From Clostridiales bacterium UBA4706 (GTDB lineage: Bacteria > Bacillota > Clostridia > Oscillospirales > Oscillospiraceae), in contig DHKA01000101.1 in NCBI GenBank assembly GCA_002404605.1, positions 4,439 through 37,506 of the forward strand: a DNA stretch of 33,068 nt. Reading direction: 5' to 3'. The position numbers were made by a program, and so were the translations under genes. Below are positions 1-7,741 of the stretch, one piece after another. Position 1 is the first letter of the stretch. Every line of letters begins with the position of its first letter. The notes under the pieces were generated by a model. The model was not told where the DNA came from and did not search any database. It saw only the letters and a program-made list of their open reading frames with translations.

Positions 1-576
<576 letters not shown>

Positions 577-583
577 AAAAATT

Positions 584-672
584 CAAACAACCCCCACTCC
601 GTTGAGGGGTTTGTTTGAGGGGATAGCGGCTCGCCGCAGCGCACTCGCTTACGCTCGCACGTTTGCGAGCCG
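584..672 (+). repeat. Dispersed 3'-end element, copy 1 (after guaB)
   Basis: The element begins 7 bases after the guaB stop. It opens with a hairpin, CAAACAACCCC paired with GGGGTTTGTTTG. A second inverted repeat follows, with arms CGGCTCGC and GCGAGCCG enclosing CG-rich sequence. Nearly the same sequence occurs at 3995-4082 (+) and 17826-17909 (-). The T-rich 3' arm of the first hairpin could act as a terminator for guaB. Short peptides encoded across the copies (EGIAARRSALA-like) are by-products, not genes. Confidence 0.85.
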
Positions 673-685
673 TTATATACGATTA

Positions 686-716
686 AAACGGGAGACGGGA
701 TCACCGCCTCCCGTTT
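686..716 (+). terminator. Hairpin before the sirtuin promoter
   Basis: AAACGGGAG (686-694) pairs perfectly with CTCCCGTTT (708-716) around a 13-base loop. Only a weak T-rich tail (CCTGTTG) follows, so termination on the + strand may be inefficient. It separates guaB from the promoter at 721-749. Confidence 0.5.
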
Positions 717-720
717 CCTG

Positions 721-749
721 TTGCGCATATCGGAAAAAGTTGGTATAAT
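721..749 (+). promoter_or_regulatory. Sigma-A-type promoter for sirtuin/wecG-like operon
   Basis: TTGCGC (721-726), a 17-base spacer and a perfect TATAAT (744-749) lie 27 bases ahead of the sirtuin ATG. A GGGGGAG ribosome binding site sits at about 764-770. The -35 box is weak. Confidence 0.65.
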
Positions 750-776
750 ACCCTTAGTAAAAGGGGGAGTGTTTCC

Positions 777-1496
777 ATGCAGGACAATATCGCGGTGCTC
801 CGCGAGTGGATCGCCGGGAGCGACAACATCGTCTTTTTCGGCGGCGCGGGCGTGTCCACGGAATCCGGTATCCCGGATTTCCGCAGCACGGACGGGCTAT
901 ATCGGCAGGAGTATAAGTATCCCCCGGAGACGATTTTGAGCCATACGTTTTTTGAGCGGGATCCGGAAGAATTCTTCCGCTTTTACCGTGCCAAGCTCAT
1001 CCCGGACAAATCGGTGCAGCCGAACGCGGCGCACCGGCGTCTGGCCGAACTCGAGCGGGAGGGAAAGCTGCGCGCCGTCATCACGCAGAACATCGACGGG
1101 CTGCATCAGGCCGCGGGCAGCAAGCGCGTCATTGAGCTGCACGGCTCCATCCACCGCTGCCGCTGCGCCAGATGCGGCAAGCCCTGTCCCGAGGAGGCCG
1201 TCAACACCGGCGAGGGCGTGCCCCGGTGCTCGTGCGGCGGCGTGCTCCGCCCCGAGGTCGTGCTCTATGAAGAGCCCCTCGCCGAGCGCGATATCACCGA
1301 CGCCGTGAACTTTATCCGGAAGGCGGACGTCCTAATCGTAGGAGGCACGTCGCTCGCAGTGTATCCCGCGGCGGGACTGCTGCGCTATTACGAAGGCCGC
1401 AAGCTCGCACTCGTGAATATGGGCGCTACGAGCTATGACGAATCGGCCGACCTTCTCATCCGCGAAAAGATCGGCAAGGTTTTTTCCGAGGTATGA
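777..1496 (+). CDS. cobB: NAD-dependent protein deacylase, sirtuin (Sir2) family
   Basis: This 239-residue protein has the size of a bacterial single-domain sirtuin. Such enzymes remove acyl groups from lysines using NAD, giving O-acyl-ADP-ribose and nicotinamide. The NAD-binding motif GAGVSTESGIPDFRS is near residues 23-37. The QNIDGLH motif follows, and the catalytic His lies in ELHGS. A small zinc module has two cysteine pairs (CARC and CSC). The ATG at 777 is preceded by a strong GGGGGAG site. The stop overlaps the next gene by ATGA, so the two are translationally coupled. The symbol is by family; the acyl preference cannot be read from the sequence. Confidence 0.93.
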   Translation: MQDNIAVLREWIAGSDNIVFFGGAGVSTESGIPDFRSTDGLYRQEYKYPPETILSHTFFERDPEEFFRFYRAKLIPDKSVQPNAAHRRLAELEREGKLRAVITQNIDGLHQAAGSKRVIELHGSIHRCRCARCGKPCPEEAVNTGEGVPRCSCGGVLRPEVVLYEEPLAERDITDAVNFIRKADVLIVGGTSLAVYPAAGLLRYYEGRKLALVNMGATSYDESADLLIREKIGKVFSEV

Positions 1497-2203
1497 AGAC
1501 AGACGTTCTCGGCGTCGCGTTTGACGCGCTAACGCTCGATGAAGCCGAAGAGCGTGCCGACGCACTGCTGCGTTCCGCCACCGGCGGGTATATCGTAACG
1601 GCCAACCCCGAGATCGTGCTGCACTGCCGGGAGGACGCGGCGTATGCCGCGGCGGTCAACGGCGCGGCGCTCGTCCTCGCGGACGGCGTGGGTGATCTCT
1701 ATGCCGCGCGCATTCTGGGAACGCCGCTTCCCGAGCGCGTCGCGGGCTCGGATCTCACGCCGCGGCTCCTTGCCCGGCTCGCGGAGCGCGGCGGCAGCGT
1801 GTTTCTTTACGGCGCGCGCCCCGGCGTTGCGGAAAGAGCGGGGGAAAAGCTGAAAAGCGCCTGCCCCGGCCTTCGTATCGCCGGGACGGAAAACGGGTAT
1901 ATTTCCGATGAAACGGCGCTTTTTGCAGCACTGGAACGGGAAAAGCCCGACCTTCTGCTCCTCGGACTTGGCGCGCCGCGGCAGGAGTTCTGGATGGCGG
2001 AAAACCGACAGAAAACAAACGCCGTCATGATCGGCGTCGGCGGCCTGCTCGACGTATTCGCCGGGGACATTCCCCGTGCGCCGGAGAGCTGGAAGCGGCT
2101 GGGGCTCGAGTGGCTCTACCGGCTGCTGCGCGAGCCGAAGCGTCTCAAGCGCATGATCCGTCTGCCGAAGATACTGCTTCTCGCGGCGCGCGAGCGCAAA
2201 TAA
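1493..2203 (+). CDS. WecG/TagA/CpsF family glycosyltransferase
   Basis: The 236-residue product matches the family that moves N-acetylmannosamine or a related sugar onto undecaprenyl-diphosphate-GlcNAc at the inner membrane face. This is an early step of wall teichoic acid or surface polysaccharide assembly. Family landmarks are TANPEIV, the Asp-bearing ADGVG motif, GSDL, GLGAPRQEFWM and GVGGLLDVFAG. The basic tail with EPKRLKRM resembles the membrane-targeting C-terminus of TagA. The start overlaps the sirtuin stop by four bases. No other wall-polymer gene is nearby, so the pathway is inferred. Confidence 0.9.
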   Translation: MKTDVLGVAFDALTLDEAEERADALLRSATGGYIVTANPEIVLHCREDAAYAAAVNGAALVLADGVGDLYAARILGTPLPERVAGSDLTPRLLARLAERGGSVFLYGARPGVAERAGEKLKSACPGLRIAGTENGYISDETALFAALEREKPDLLLLGLGAPRQEFWMAENRQKTNAVMIGVGGLLDVFAGDIPRAPESWKRLGLEWLYRLLREPKRLKRMIRLPKILLLAARERK

Positions 2204-2206
2204 AAA

Positions 2207-2226
2207 GAGACCCCCGAAGGGGTCTC
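2207..2226 (-). terminator. Terminator of the small Gly/Cys-rich gene (possibly bidirectional)
   Basis: GAGACCCC and GGGGTCTC form a perfect 8-bp stem with a 4-base loop. Read on the - strand the stem runs into TTTTTATTT, a good U-tract, so it mainly terminates the - strand gene at 2237-2368. On the + strand it follows the glycosyltransferase stop by three bases, but the tail is GCAAAATAAG, which is weak. Confidence 0.8.
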
Positions 2227-2236
2227 GCAAAATAAG

Positions 2237-2368
2237 TTAGCAGCCGCAGCCGCAGCCGTTGCTGTTTCCGCACCCGCAGCCGTTGTTGCAGCCGCAGCCG
2301 CCGCAGCCGCAGAGCAGGATGAGAATGATGATGATCCAGAGGCAGCCGTTATTATTTCCACAGAACAT
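2237..2368 (-). CDS. Tiny Gly/Cys-rich membrane protein (43 aa)
   Basis: The - strand frame encodes 43 residues, starting MFCGNNNGCLW, followed by a hydrophobic run (IIIILILL) and a tail made almost only of Gly, Cys and Asn in GC-repeat style. It ends at TAA 2237-2239. The features of a real gene are all present: an AAAGGG ribosome binding site 8 bases before the ATG, a single hydrophobic segment, and a terminator with U-tract just after the stop. Similar tiny membrane or high-cysteine proteins occur in sporulating Firmicutes, but I cannot name a family with certainty. Function is unknown; metal binding or disulfide cross-linking in a spore or cell surface layer is only a guess. Gene finders with a length cut-off would miss it. 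Confidence 0.75.
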   Translation of the reverse strand: MFCGNNNGCLWIIIILILLCGCGGCGCNNGCGCGNSNGCGCGC

Positions 2369-2528
2369 GGAGAATACCCTTTCCCCGTGCCATATTTGCG
2401 CCCCGGCCGCGCACGGCGCTCCGGCCGGTCGGTAACATCGTTTCGCAGTTCCGCCGGGGCTTTCCGCCCCGTCTGCGGTATTCTATGCCCGAGCGTCGCG
2501 GGCGGTTACAACTCCAAGGAGAGCATTT

Positions 2529-3986
2529 ATGTCTGACGAAGAAAAAATCCGGCCTGAAGAGGAAAATCACATCGGGCGACACATGGCGTCCGCGCCGCCC
2601 CAGGCGGAGGAGCCGGTAAAGGCTGCCGGTGTCCCGGCTGTGCCGGAAGCGCCGGAGACCGCCGCGCCAAGAGCGACGGAGACGCCGAAGTCCCCGGCGG
2701 CGAAGAGCGCAAAACCGGCGAAGAAAAAGCCGACGCGTTCCGTCCGGACGGCCCGGCCCGAAAAGAAGCCGGAGCCGGAACCGAAAAAGAAGAAAGCCGC
2801 GCCCCAGCCGGTCGAGGCCGAGCTGGACCCGCGCGAGGCGGAGCGGGCGTATATGCCCATCCGCTCCCGGCGCGACGGGCGCATTGGATGCATGGGCGGC
2901 ATTATGTACGCTGCGTTCATCCTCTGCGCAAGCATTCTTCTGGCGGTGTTCGGCTGGATGGCGGCTTCGGACGTGCTCGCGCTCAACAAGAGTGCAGAGA
3001 GCGTGGAGATCACGCTGCCGGAGAGCGCCTTTACGCAGAAGACCGTGGACGTGACGGACGACGACGGCAACGTCACCGGCACGAAAACCGTCCGCGTGGC
3101 GGACATGAACACCGTCTCCGGCATTTTGAAGGACTACGGTCTCATCAACTACAAGTGGCTCTTCCAGCTCTATTCGCGCTTCTCAAACGCAGAAGTGCAG
3201 GTCAGCCCCGGAACGTATGCTCTCACGACGAATCTGGACTACCGCGCGCTCGTGAAAAAGATGCAGACCGGCGCGGATTCGCAGATCCAGACGCTCGTCA
3301 TGTTCCCCGAGGGCTACAACCTTGACCAGGTGTTTGCCAAGCTCGAGGAAAACGGCGTGTGCAGCAAGGAGGACCTCTACGCTGCTGCGGCGAACGCCGA
3401 GTTCTCGTATGCGTTCCTCGAGGGCGTGGAGACGGGCGATCCCTACCGGCTCGAGGGCTTCCTCTTCCCGGATACGTATTACTTCTATCAGGGGATGCAG
3501 GCTTCGAGCGCGATCAACAAATTCCTCTCGAACCTCCATTACCGCATCACGGACGAGATGTGGCAGAAGGCGCAGGCCATGAATCTGACGTTCAAGCAGG
3601 TGATCACGGTCGCCTCGCTCATCGAGCGCGAGGCTGCGAACGATGAAGAACGCGCGACGATCGCCTCGGTCATCTATAACCGGCTGAACGCCGGTATGCC
3701 GCTGCAGCTCGACTCCACGGTCGTGTACGCCATCCGCGAGACCGGCGAGACGACGATGTCCACCGAGCTCATCCAGGCGACCGACAGCCCGTACAACACC
3801 TATCTCTATCAGGGCCTGCCGCCCGGACCGATCTGCAACCCCGGCATGAAGTCCATCGAGGCCGCGCTCAACCCCGAGCAGACCGGGTATTATTACTTTG
3901 CGCTCGATATGGAAACGAAGAGCATGCGATTCTTTGCCACGCTCGCCGAGCACGAGGCCTTCGTTGCCACACAGGATTACGGCTAA
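2529..3986 (+). CDS. mltG: Endolytic peptidoglycan transglycosylase MltG (YceG-like)
   Basis: MltG cleaves nascent glycan strands at the membrane and helps set their length. The 485-residue protein starts with about 115 residues rich in Pro, Ala, Lys and Glu, likely disordered and cytoplasmic. One membrane segment follows (near IMYAAFILCASILLAVFGW, residues 124-142). The outer part contains LysM-like and YceG regions. The catalytic Glu lies in ASLIEREA, and the family signatures VIYNRLNAGMPLQLDSTV and GLPPGPICNPG are intact. The start has an AAGGAGAG site. The long N-terminal tail is common in Clostridia. The stop is followed after 8 bases by repeat copy 2. Confidence 0.95.
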   Translation: MSDEEKIRPEEENHIGRHMASAPPQAEEPVKAAGVPAVPEAPETAAPRATETPKSPAAKSAKPAKKKPTRSVRTARPEKKPEPEPKKKKAAPQPVEAELDPREAERAYMPIRSRRDGRIGCMGGIMYAAFILCASILLAVFGWMAASDVLALNKSAESVEITLPESAFTQKTVDVTDDDGNVTGTKTVRVADMNTVSGILKDYGLINYKWLFQLYSRFSNAEVQVSPGTYALTTNLDYRALVKKMQTGADSQIQTLVMFPEGYNLDQVFAKLEENGVCSKEDLYAAAANAEFSYAFLEGVETGDPYRLEGFLFPDTYYFYQGMQASSAINKFLSNLHYRITDEMWQKAQAMNLTFKQVITVASLIEREAANDEERATIASVIYNRLNAGMPLQLDSTVVYAIRETGETTMSTELIQATDSPYNTYLYQGLPPGPICNPGMKSIEAALNPEQTGYYYFALDMETKSMRFFATLAEHEAFVATQDYG

Positions 3987-3994
3987 ACGCTTCC

Positions 3995-4082
3995 AGCAAA
4001 CCCCACTTCTTTGAGGGATTTGTTTGAGGGAATAGCGGCTTGCCGCAGCGTACTCGCTGGCGCTCGCACATTTGCGAGCCGA
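3995..4082 (+). repeat. Dispersed 3'-end element, copy 2 (after mltG)
   Basis: This is the most diverged copy. It keeps the AGCAAACCCC...GGGATTTGTTTG hairpin, the AGCGGCTTGCCGCAGCG core and the terminal TTTGCGAGCC. It starts 8 bases past the mltG stop in the gene's orientation. A short downstream block (ACTCTGGCGAGACATTT, about 4150-4166) also recurs beside copy 3, so the full element may be longer than the core. Confidence 0.8.
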
Positions 4083-4174
4083 GAAGTATTTTTGCCGACG
4101 TATACGCTGCCGACAAAAAGATTAAACTTTATTTGCTCCTGCGGGAGCAGACTCTGGCGAGACATTTTAAGCAT

Positions 4175-4206
4175 AAAAGACCGCGGAAAATATTCTGCGG
4201 TCTTTT
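4175..4206 (+). terminator. Rho-independent terminator upstream of ylmH
   Basis: AAAAGACCGC (4175-4184) pairs with GCGGTCTTTT (4197-4206) around a 12-base loop and leads into a T-run. It isolates ylmH from mltG transcripts. Confidence 0.8.
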
Positions 4207-4210
4207 TGCA

Positions 4211-4239
4211 TTGTCAACGCAAAGTTAGCGTGATATAAT
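4211..4239 (+). promoter_or_regulatory. Strong promoter giving a predicted leaderless ylmH mRNA
   Basis: TTGTCA (4211-4216), a 17-base spacer and a perfect TATAAT with upstream TG (TGATATAAT, ending at 4239). The ATG of ylmH is only 7 bases after the -10 box. The transcription start should therefore fall on or beside the A of the ATG, leaving no room for a ribosome binding site. Confidence 0.8.
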
Positions 4240-4246
4240 CGCAGCT

Positions 4247-4990
4247 ATGGAAACGAACGATCTTATCCGGCGCGCGGAGGATCTTGCCGCGCGCTGTGAG
4301 CGCACCTCGTCGGTGACGGCGACCGCCTTTCTTACCCCGGCGGAGCGCATGGAACTGCAAAATACCCCCTCGCTGCGCGCTGCTGCCGCCGTCTATTCCG
4401 GCGGCGGGACGAAGTGCGAGCGCATGTGCGCATTCTTCCTCCCGTTCTATCTCACGGCGGAGGAGTTTGACCCGTCGGAGTATATCAGCGCGGTGCATTT
4501 CCGCAGCTTCTTCGGCGAGCCGGGTCACCGGGATTATCTCGGCGCGCTGCTCGCGCTCGGCGTGCGCCGCGAGTGGGTGGGGGATATCCGCATCCGGGGC
4601 GCGGAGACGTGGGTGTTCTGTCTGCCGAGCGTTGCAAAAACGCTCGCGGAGCTCGACCGTGCCGGGCGCTATACCGTCCGCGGCGAGGAGGTCGCTCTCG
4701 CTGACGTCCCGGAGGAAGAGGTGAAGACCGAGACCGTGAGTTTCACGGTGCAGAGTCTCCGGCTCGACGCCGTGACCGCGGGGCTTTTCCACGTCTCCCG
4801 CACGACCGCCGCGGAGCTCATCCGTCTCGGCAGCGTGTCGCTCAACTATACGCCCTGTCTCCGGCCGGACGCCGCCATCCGCGACGGCGATGTGCTTTCC
4901 GTGCGCGGCAAGGGAAAGGGAACGGTCACCGACACCGGCGGCCGCTCGCGCAAAGACCGTATCTTCGTCACCGCCGAACGGCGGGTCTGA
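4247..4990 (+). CDS. ylmH: YlmH-type S4-domain RNA-binding protein
   Basis: The 247-residue protein matches YlmH, an RNA-binding protein linked to cell-division gene clusters and to ribosome rescue/quality control in Firmicutes. The N-terminal two thirds contain the family motifs TAFLTPAE, YSGGGTKCERMCAFFLP, FGEPGHRDYLGALLALG and WVFCL. The C-terminal S4 domain (about residues 170-235) has the usual helix-turn pattern around AAELIRLGSVSLN. The start agrees with homologues, whose N-termini begin at the same place. The start sits 7 bases from a perfect -10 box, so the message is probably leaderless. It lies outside the usual division cluster. Confidence 0.92.
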   Translation: METNDLIRRAEDLAARCERTSSVTATAFLTPAERMELQNTPSLRAAAAVYSGGGTKCERMCAFFLPFYLTAEEFDPSEYISAVHFRSFFGEPGHRDYLGALLALGVRREWVGDIRIRGAETWVFCLPSVAKTLAELDRAGRYTVRGEEVALADVPEEEVKTETVSFTVQSLRLDAVTAGLFHVSRTTAAELIRLGSVSLNYTPCLRPDAAIRDGDVLSVRGKGKGTVTDTGGRSRKDRIFVTAERRV

Positions 4991-5011
4991 AAACATAAAG
5001 GAGGAACAACC

Positions 5012-6802
5012 ATGATCCATGAAAGACTCTCCCGGCTGCGCCGGGAAATGGAACAGCGCCATATCGACGTGTACGTCGTTCCCACGGCGGACTTCCACGA
5101 ATCCGAATACGTCGGCGCGCACTTCAAGGCGCGCTCCTACATCACCGGCTTTACCGGCAGCGCCGGCACAGCCATTATAACGATGACCGAGGCCGGTCTC
5201 TGGACGGACGCGCGCTATTTTCTTCAGGCGAAGCGTCAGCTTGAAAATACCGGCGTGACGCTCTACCGCATGGGCGAAGAGGGCGTGCCCACGATCATGG
5301 AATACCTGCGCTCGGCGCTGCCCGAGGGCGGCACGCTCGGCTTTGACGGACGCGTCATCAACGCGCGTCTCGGCGCGGCGTTCCTTGCCCTTGCGGAGGA
5401 AAAGCACGGCAAGCTCGCTGTCGGCGAGGATCTTGTCGGCATCATCTGGGACGACCGCCCCGAGCTGCCGCACGCGCCGGTGCGCATCCTCACGGCGGAG
5501 TACTCCGGCCGCTCCACCGCGGACAAGCTCGCGGATGTGCGCGCCGAGATGAAAAAGCAGGGCGCGAGCGTCCATCTGCTCACGTCGCTTTACGATATCG
5601 CGTGGCTGCTGAACGTCCGCGGCGGCGATATCGACTATGTTCCCGTTGTGCTCTCCTATCTCGCTCTCACGGAGGAAACGTGCCTCTGGTTCGTGCAGGA
5701 CGCCGTCCTCACGGACGAACTGCGCGCCTATCTTGCGGAAAACCACATCGAGACGCGCCCCTATGGGAGCTTCTACGACTATGCCGCCGCCATCCCCGCC
5801 GGGGAGACGGTGCTGCTCGACAAGGGCGTGTGCAACTACCGCCTCGTCTCCGAGCTTCGTGAGGGCGTCAGGATCGTGGACGAGACGAACCCCTCTGTTC
5901 TTATGAAGTCCATCAAGAATGAGACCGAGCAGAAGAACACGGTCAACGCCCACATCAAGGACGGCGTCGCCGTGACGAAATTCATCTACTGGCTCAAGAA
6001 AAACATCGGCAAGACGCCGATGACCGAGCTTTCCGCCTCCGACTATCTCGCCGCGCGCCGCGCCGAGCAGGAAGGCTTCCTGGATCTGAGCTTTGACACC
6101 ATCTGCGCCTACGGCGCGCACGCCGCCATCATCCACTACGCCCCCACGCCGGAGACGGACATCCCCCTCGAGGCGCACGGCCTGCTGCTCGTGGACTCCG
6201 GCGGACATTATCTCGAAGGCACGACCGACATCACCCGTACCATCGCCCTCGGCCCCGTGACGGACGCCGAGCGCGCCGACTTCACGCGCGTCCTCCGCTC
6301 GCACCTGCATCTGGCGAACGCCCGTTTTCTCCACGGCTGCACGGGACTGAATCTGGATATTCTCGCCCGCGAGCCGCTGTGGGAGGCCGATCTGGACTAT
6401 AAGCACGGCACCGGCCACGGCGTCGGCCACATCCTGAACGTCCACGAAGGGCCGAACGGCTTCCGCTGGCGGCAGTCGCCGGAGCGCAGCGAGGGCAGCG
6501 TGCTCGAAGAGGGCATGATCACGACCGACGAGCCGGGCCTTTACATTGAGGACGCCTACGGCATCCGCATCGAGAGCGAGCTGCTCTGCCGGAAGGGTGT
6601 CAAGAACGAGTTCGGCCAGTTCATGTACTTCCAGAATCTCACCTGCGCGCCGATCGATCTCGACGCGATCGACGTTAACGCTCTCACCATGACCGAGCGC
6701 CGCTGGCTCAACGAGTACCACACCGCCGTGTATGAGACCGTCGCGCCGCACCTCACCGAGGACGAGCGCGCCTGGCTGCGCGACGTTACCCGCGCCATTT
6801 AA
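5012..6802 (+). CDS. Xaa-Pro aminopeptidase, M24B family (long form)
   Basis: The 596-residue enzyme is the long aminopeptidase P type, with two creatinase-like N-terminal domains (about 1-310) ahead of the pita-bread catalytic domain. It removes an N-terminal residue followed by proline and needs two metal ions. The metal ligands are visible: Asp in LLVDSGGHYLEGTTDITRT (two Asp), His in HGTGHGVGHILNVHEG, Glu in TTDEPGLYIE and Glu in GIRIESELL. No signal peptide is seen, so it is cytoplasmic. The ATG has a strong AAAGGAGG site. It lies 21 bases after ylmH and may share its transcript. Confidence 0.95.
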   Translation: MIHERLSRLRREMEQRHIDVYVVPTADFHESEYVGAHFKARSYITGFTGSAGTAIITMTEAGLWTDARYFLQAKRQLENTGVTLYRMGEEGVPTIMEYLRSALPEGGTLGFDGRVINARLGAAFLALAEEKHGKLAVGEDLVGIIWDDRPELPHAPVRILTAEYSGRSTADKLADVRAEMKKQGASVHLLTSLYDIAWLLNVRGGDIDYVPVVLSYLALTEETCLWFVQDAVLTDELRAYLAENHIETRPYGSFYDYAAAIPAGETVLLDKGVCNYRLVSELREGVRIVDETNPSVLMKSIKNETEQKNTVNAHIKDGVAVTKFIYWLKKNIGKTPMTELSASDYLAARRAEQEGFLDLSFDTICAYGAHAAIIHYAPTPETDIPLEAHGLLLVDSGGHYLEGTTDITRTIALGPVTDAERADFTRVLRSHLHLANARFLHGCTGLNLDILAREPLWEADLDYKHGTGHGVGHILNVHEGPNGFRWRQSPERSEGSVLEEGMITTDEPGLYIEDAYGIRIESELLCRKGVKNEFGQFMYFQNLTCAPIDLDAIDVNALTMTERRWLNEYHTAVYETVAPHLTEDERAWLRDVTRAI

Positions 6803-6837
6803 CGGCATTTTAGCTGCTCCGGAAAGGGGAAATACCC

Positions 6838-7677
6838 ATGCTTGACGAAGCCGTTCAGAAGGAGATCATTCAAAAGGGACGGGAATTTCTCAAAAGCCCG
6901 CTGGAGCGGGACCCCTACGAGGAAGCGTTCGAGTCCGATCAGGACCGGAAGCTGCCGCAGCCGCCGCTCGTGAAAGCGCCCATGGCGGACGAGAGCAATC
7001 GCGTTGCGCTCACGAGAGACTTTTCCGGCCTCGCGCTGAAAAACGATCTTGTGAGTCTCATCCGCGACCGGCGGAGCGCCCGGATCTATACGAACGAAAC
7101 CGTGACGCCGGACGAGCTCTCGTTCCTTTTGTGGGCGACGCAGGGCATCAAAAAGATCCGCGGCAAGGCGTATGCGACCATCCGCACCGTGCCGTGCGGC
7201 GGCGCGCGCCATGAGTTTGAAACGTATCTGATCGTCCGGAACGTGGAGGGCCTGCGGCCCGGCGCGTACCATTATCTGCCGATGCTCCACACGCTCGAGT
7301 TCCTGCACCCGATCGAGGACATCCCGGAGATCATAACCCAGACGCTGTGCGGCCAGAAATGGGCGGCGAGAGCCAACGCGGTGTTCTACTGGTCGGTCGT
7401 GCCTTACCGCGCGGAGTGGCGCTACGGCATTTACGCCCACCGTATTGCTCTCATCGATGCCGGCCACGTAGGGCAGGCGCTCTACACGGCGTGCACCGGG
7501 CTGGGTCTTGGGACGTGCGGTCTCGGCGCATTCCAGCACGAGAAATGCTGCGATCTCTTCGGACTTGACGGCGAAGAGGAATACATCATTTACACCGCGC
7601 CCGTCGGCACGATCCGCGATGAGGATCAGACCGAAGAGAACGCCTTCTATCAGTTCGTAGAAGACGAGGGCCTTTGA
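6838..7677 (+). CDS. SagB-type nitroreductase-family oxidoreductase
   Basis: The 279-residue protein belongs to the FMN-dependent nitroreductase superfamily, SagB/ThcOx-like branch. Evidence is the RRSAR(I)Y motif near residue 79, PCGGARHEFETYLIVRN, the AYHYLP strand, and DAGHVGQALYTACTGLGLGTCGLGAF near the C-terminus, where the flavin phosphate is bound. The substrate is unknown. SagB proteins oxidise azolines in thiazole/oxazole peptides, but no cyclodehydratase or precursor gene is nearby, so a stand-alone redox role is more likely. It follows the aminopeptidase by 35 bases with a GGAAAGGGGA site and ends at a strong terminator. Confidence 0.85.
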   Translation: MLDEAVQKEIIQKGREFLKSPLERDPYEEAFESDQDRKLPQPPLVKAPMADESNRVALTRDFSGLALKNDLVSLIRDRRSARIYTNETVTPDELSFLLWATQGIKKIRGKAYATIRTVPCGGARHEFETYLIVRNVEGLRPGAYHYLPMLHTLEFLHPIEDIPEIITQTLCGQKWAARANAVFYWSVVPYRAEWRYGIYAHRIALIDAGHVGQALYTACTGLGLGTCGLGAFQHEKCCDLFGLDGEEEYIIYTAPVGTIRDEDQTEENAFYQFVEDEGL

Positions 7678-7693
7678 AGCAAATAACCAAACA

Positions 7694-7726
7694 AAAAAGC
7701 TCACGGAGAAAACCCGTGAGCTTTTT
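7694..7726. terminator. Bidirectional terminator between convergent genes
   Basis: AAAAAGCTCACGG (7694-7706) pairs with CCGTGAGCTTTTT (7714-7726). The A-run and T-run give a U-tract in both directions. It serves the SagB-type gene (+) and the Na/Pi cotransporter (-). Confidence 0.9.
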
Positions 7727-7741
7727 GCTGCATATACGCCG

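Noticed and set aside
2116..2361. 81-codon Ala/Ser-rich open frame on the - strand over the small gene
   Set aside because: It is the shifted frame of the Gly/Cys-rich gene and runs through the terminator into the glycosyltransferase; it has no ribosome site.
4011..4238. Small open frame starting MRDLFEGIAACRS, similar to frames at 17890 (-) and near 600 (+)
   Set aside because: The shared peptide comes from the dispersed non-coding repeat; no ribosome site, and the frames diverge right after the repeat.
4214..6808. An 864-codon open frame on the - strand
   Set aside because: It lies opposite ylmH and the aminopeptidase, both with clear motifs and ribosome sites, and its own sequence has no domain signature.
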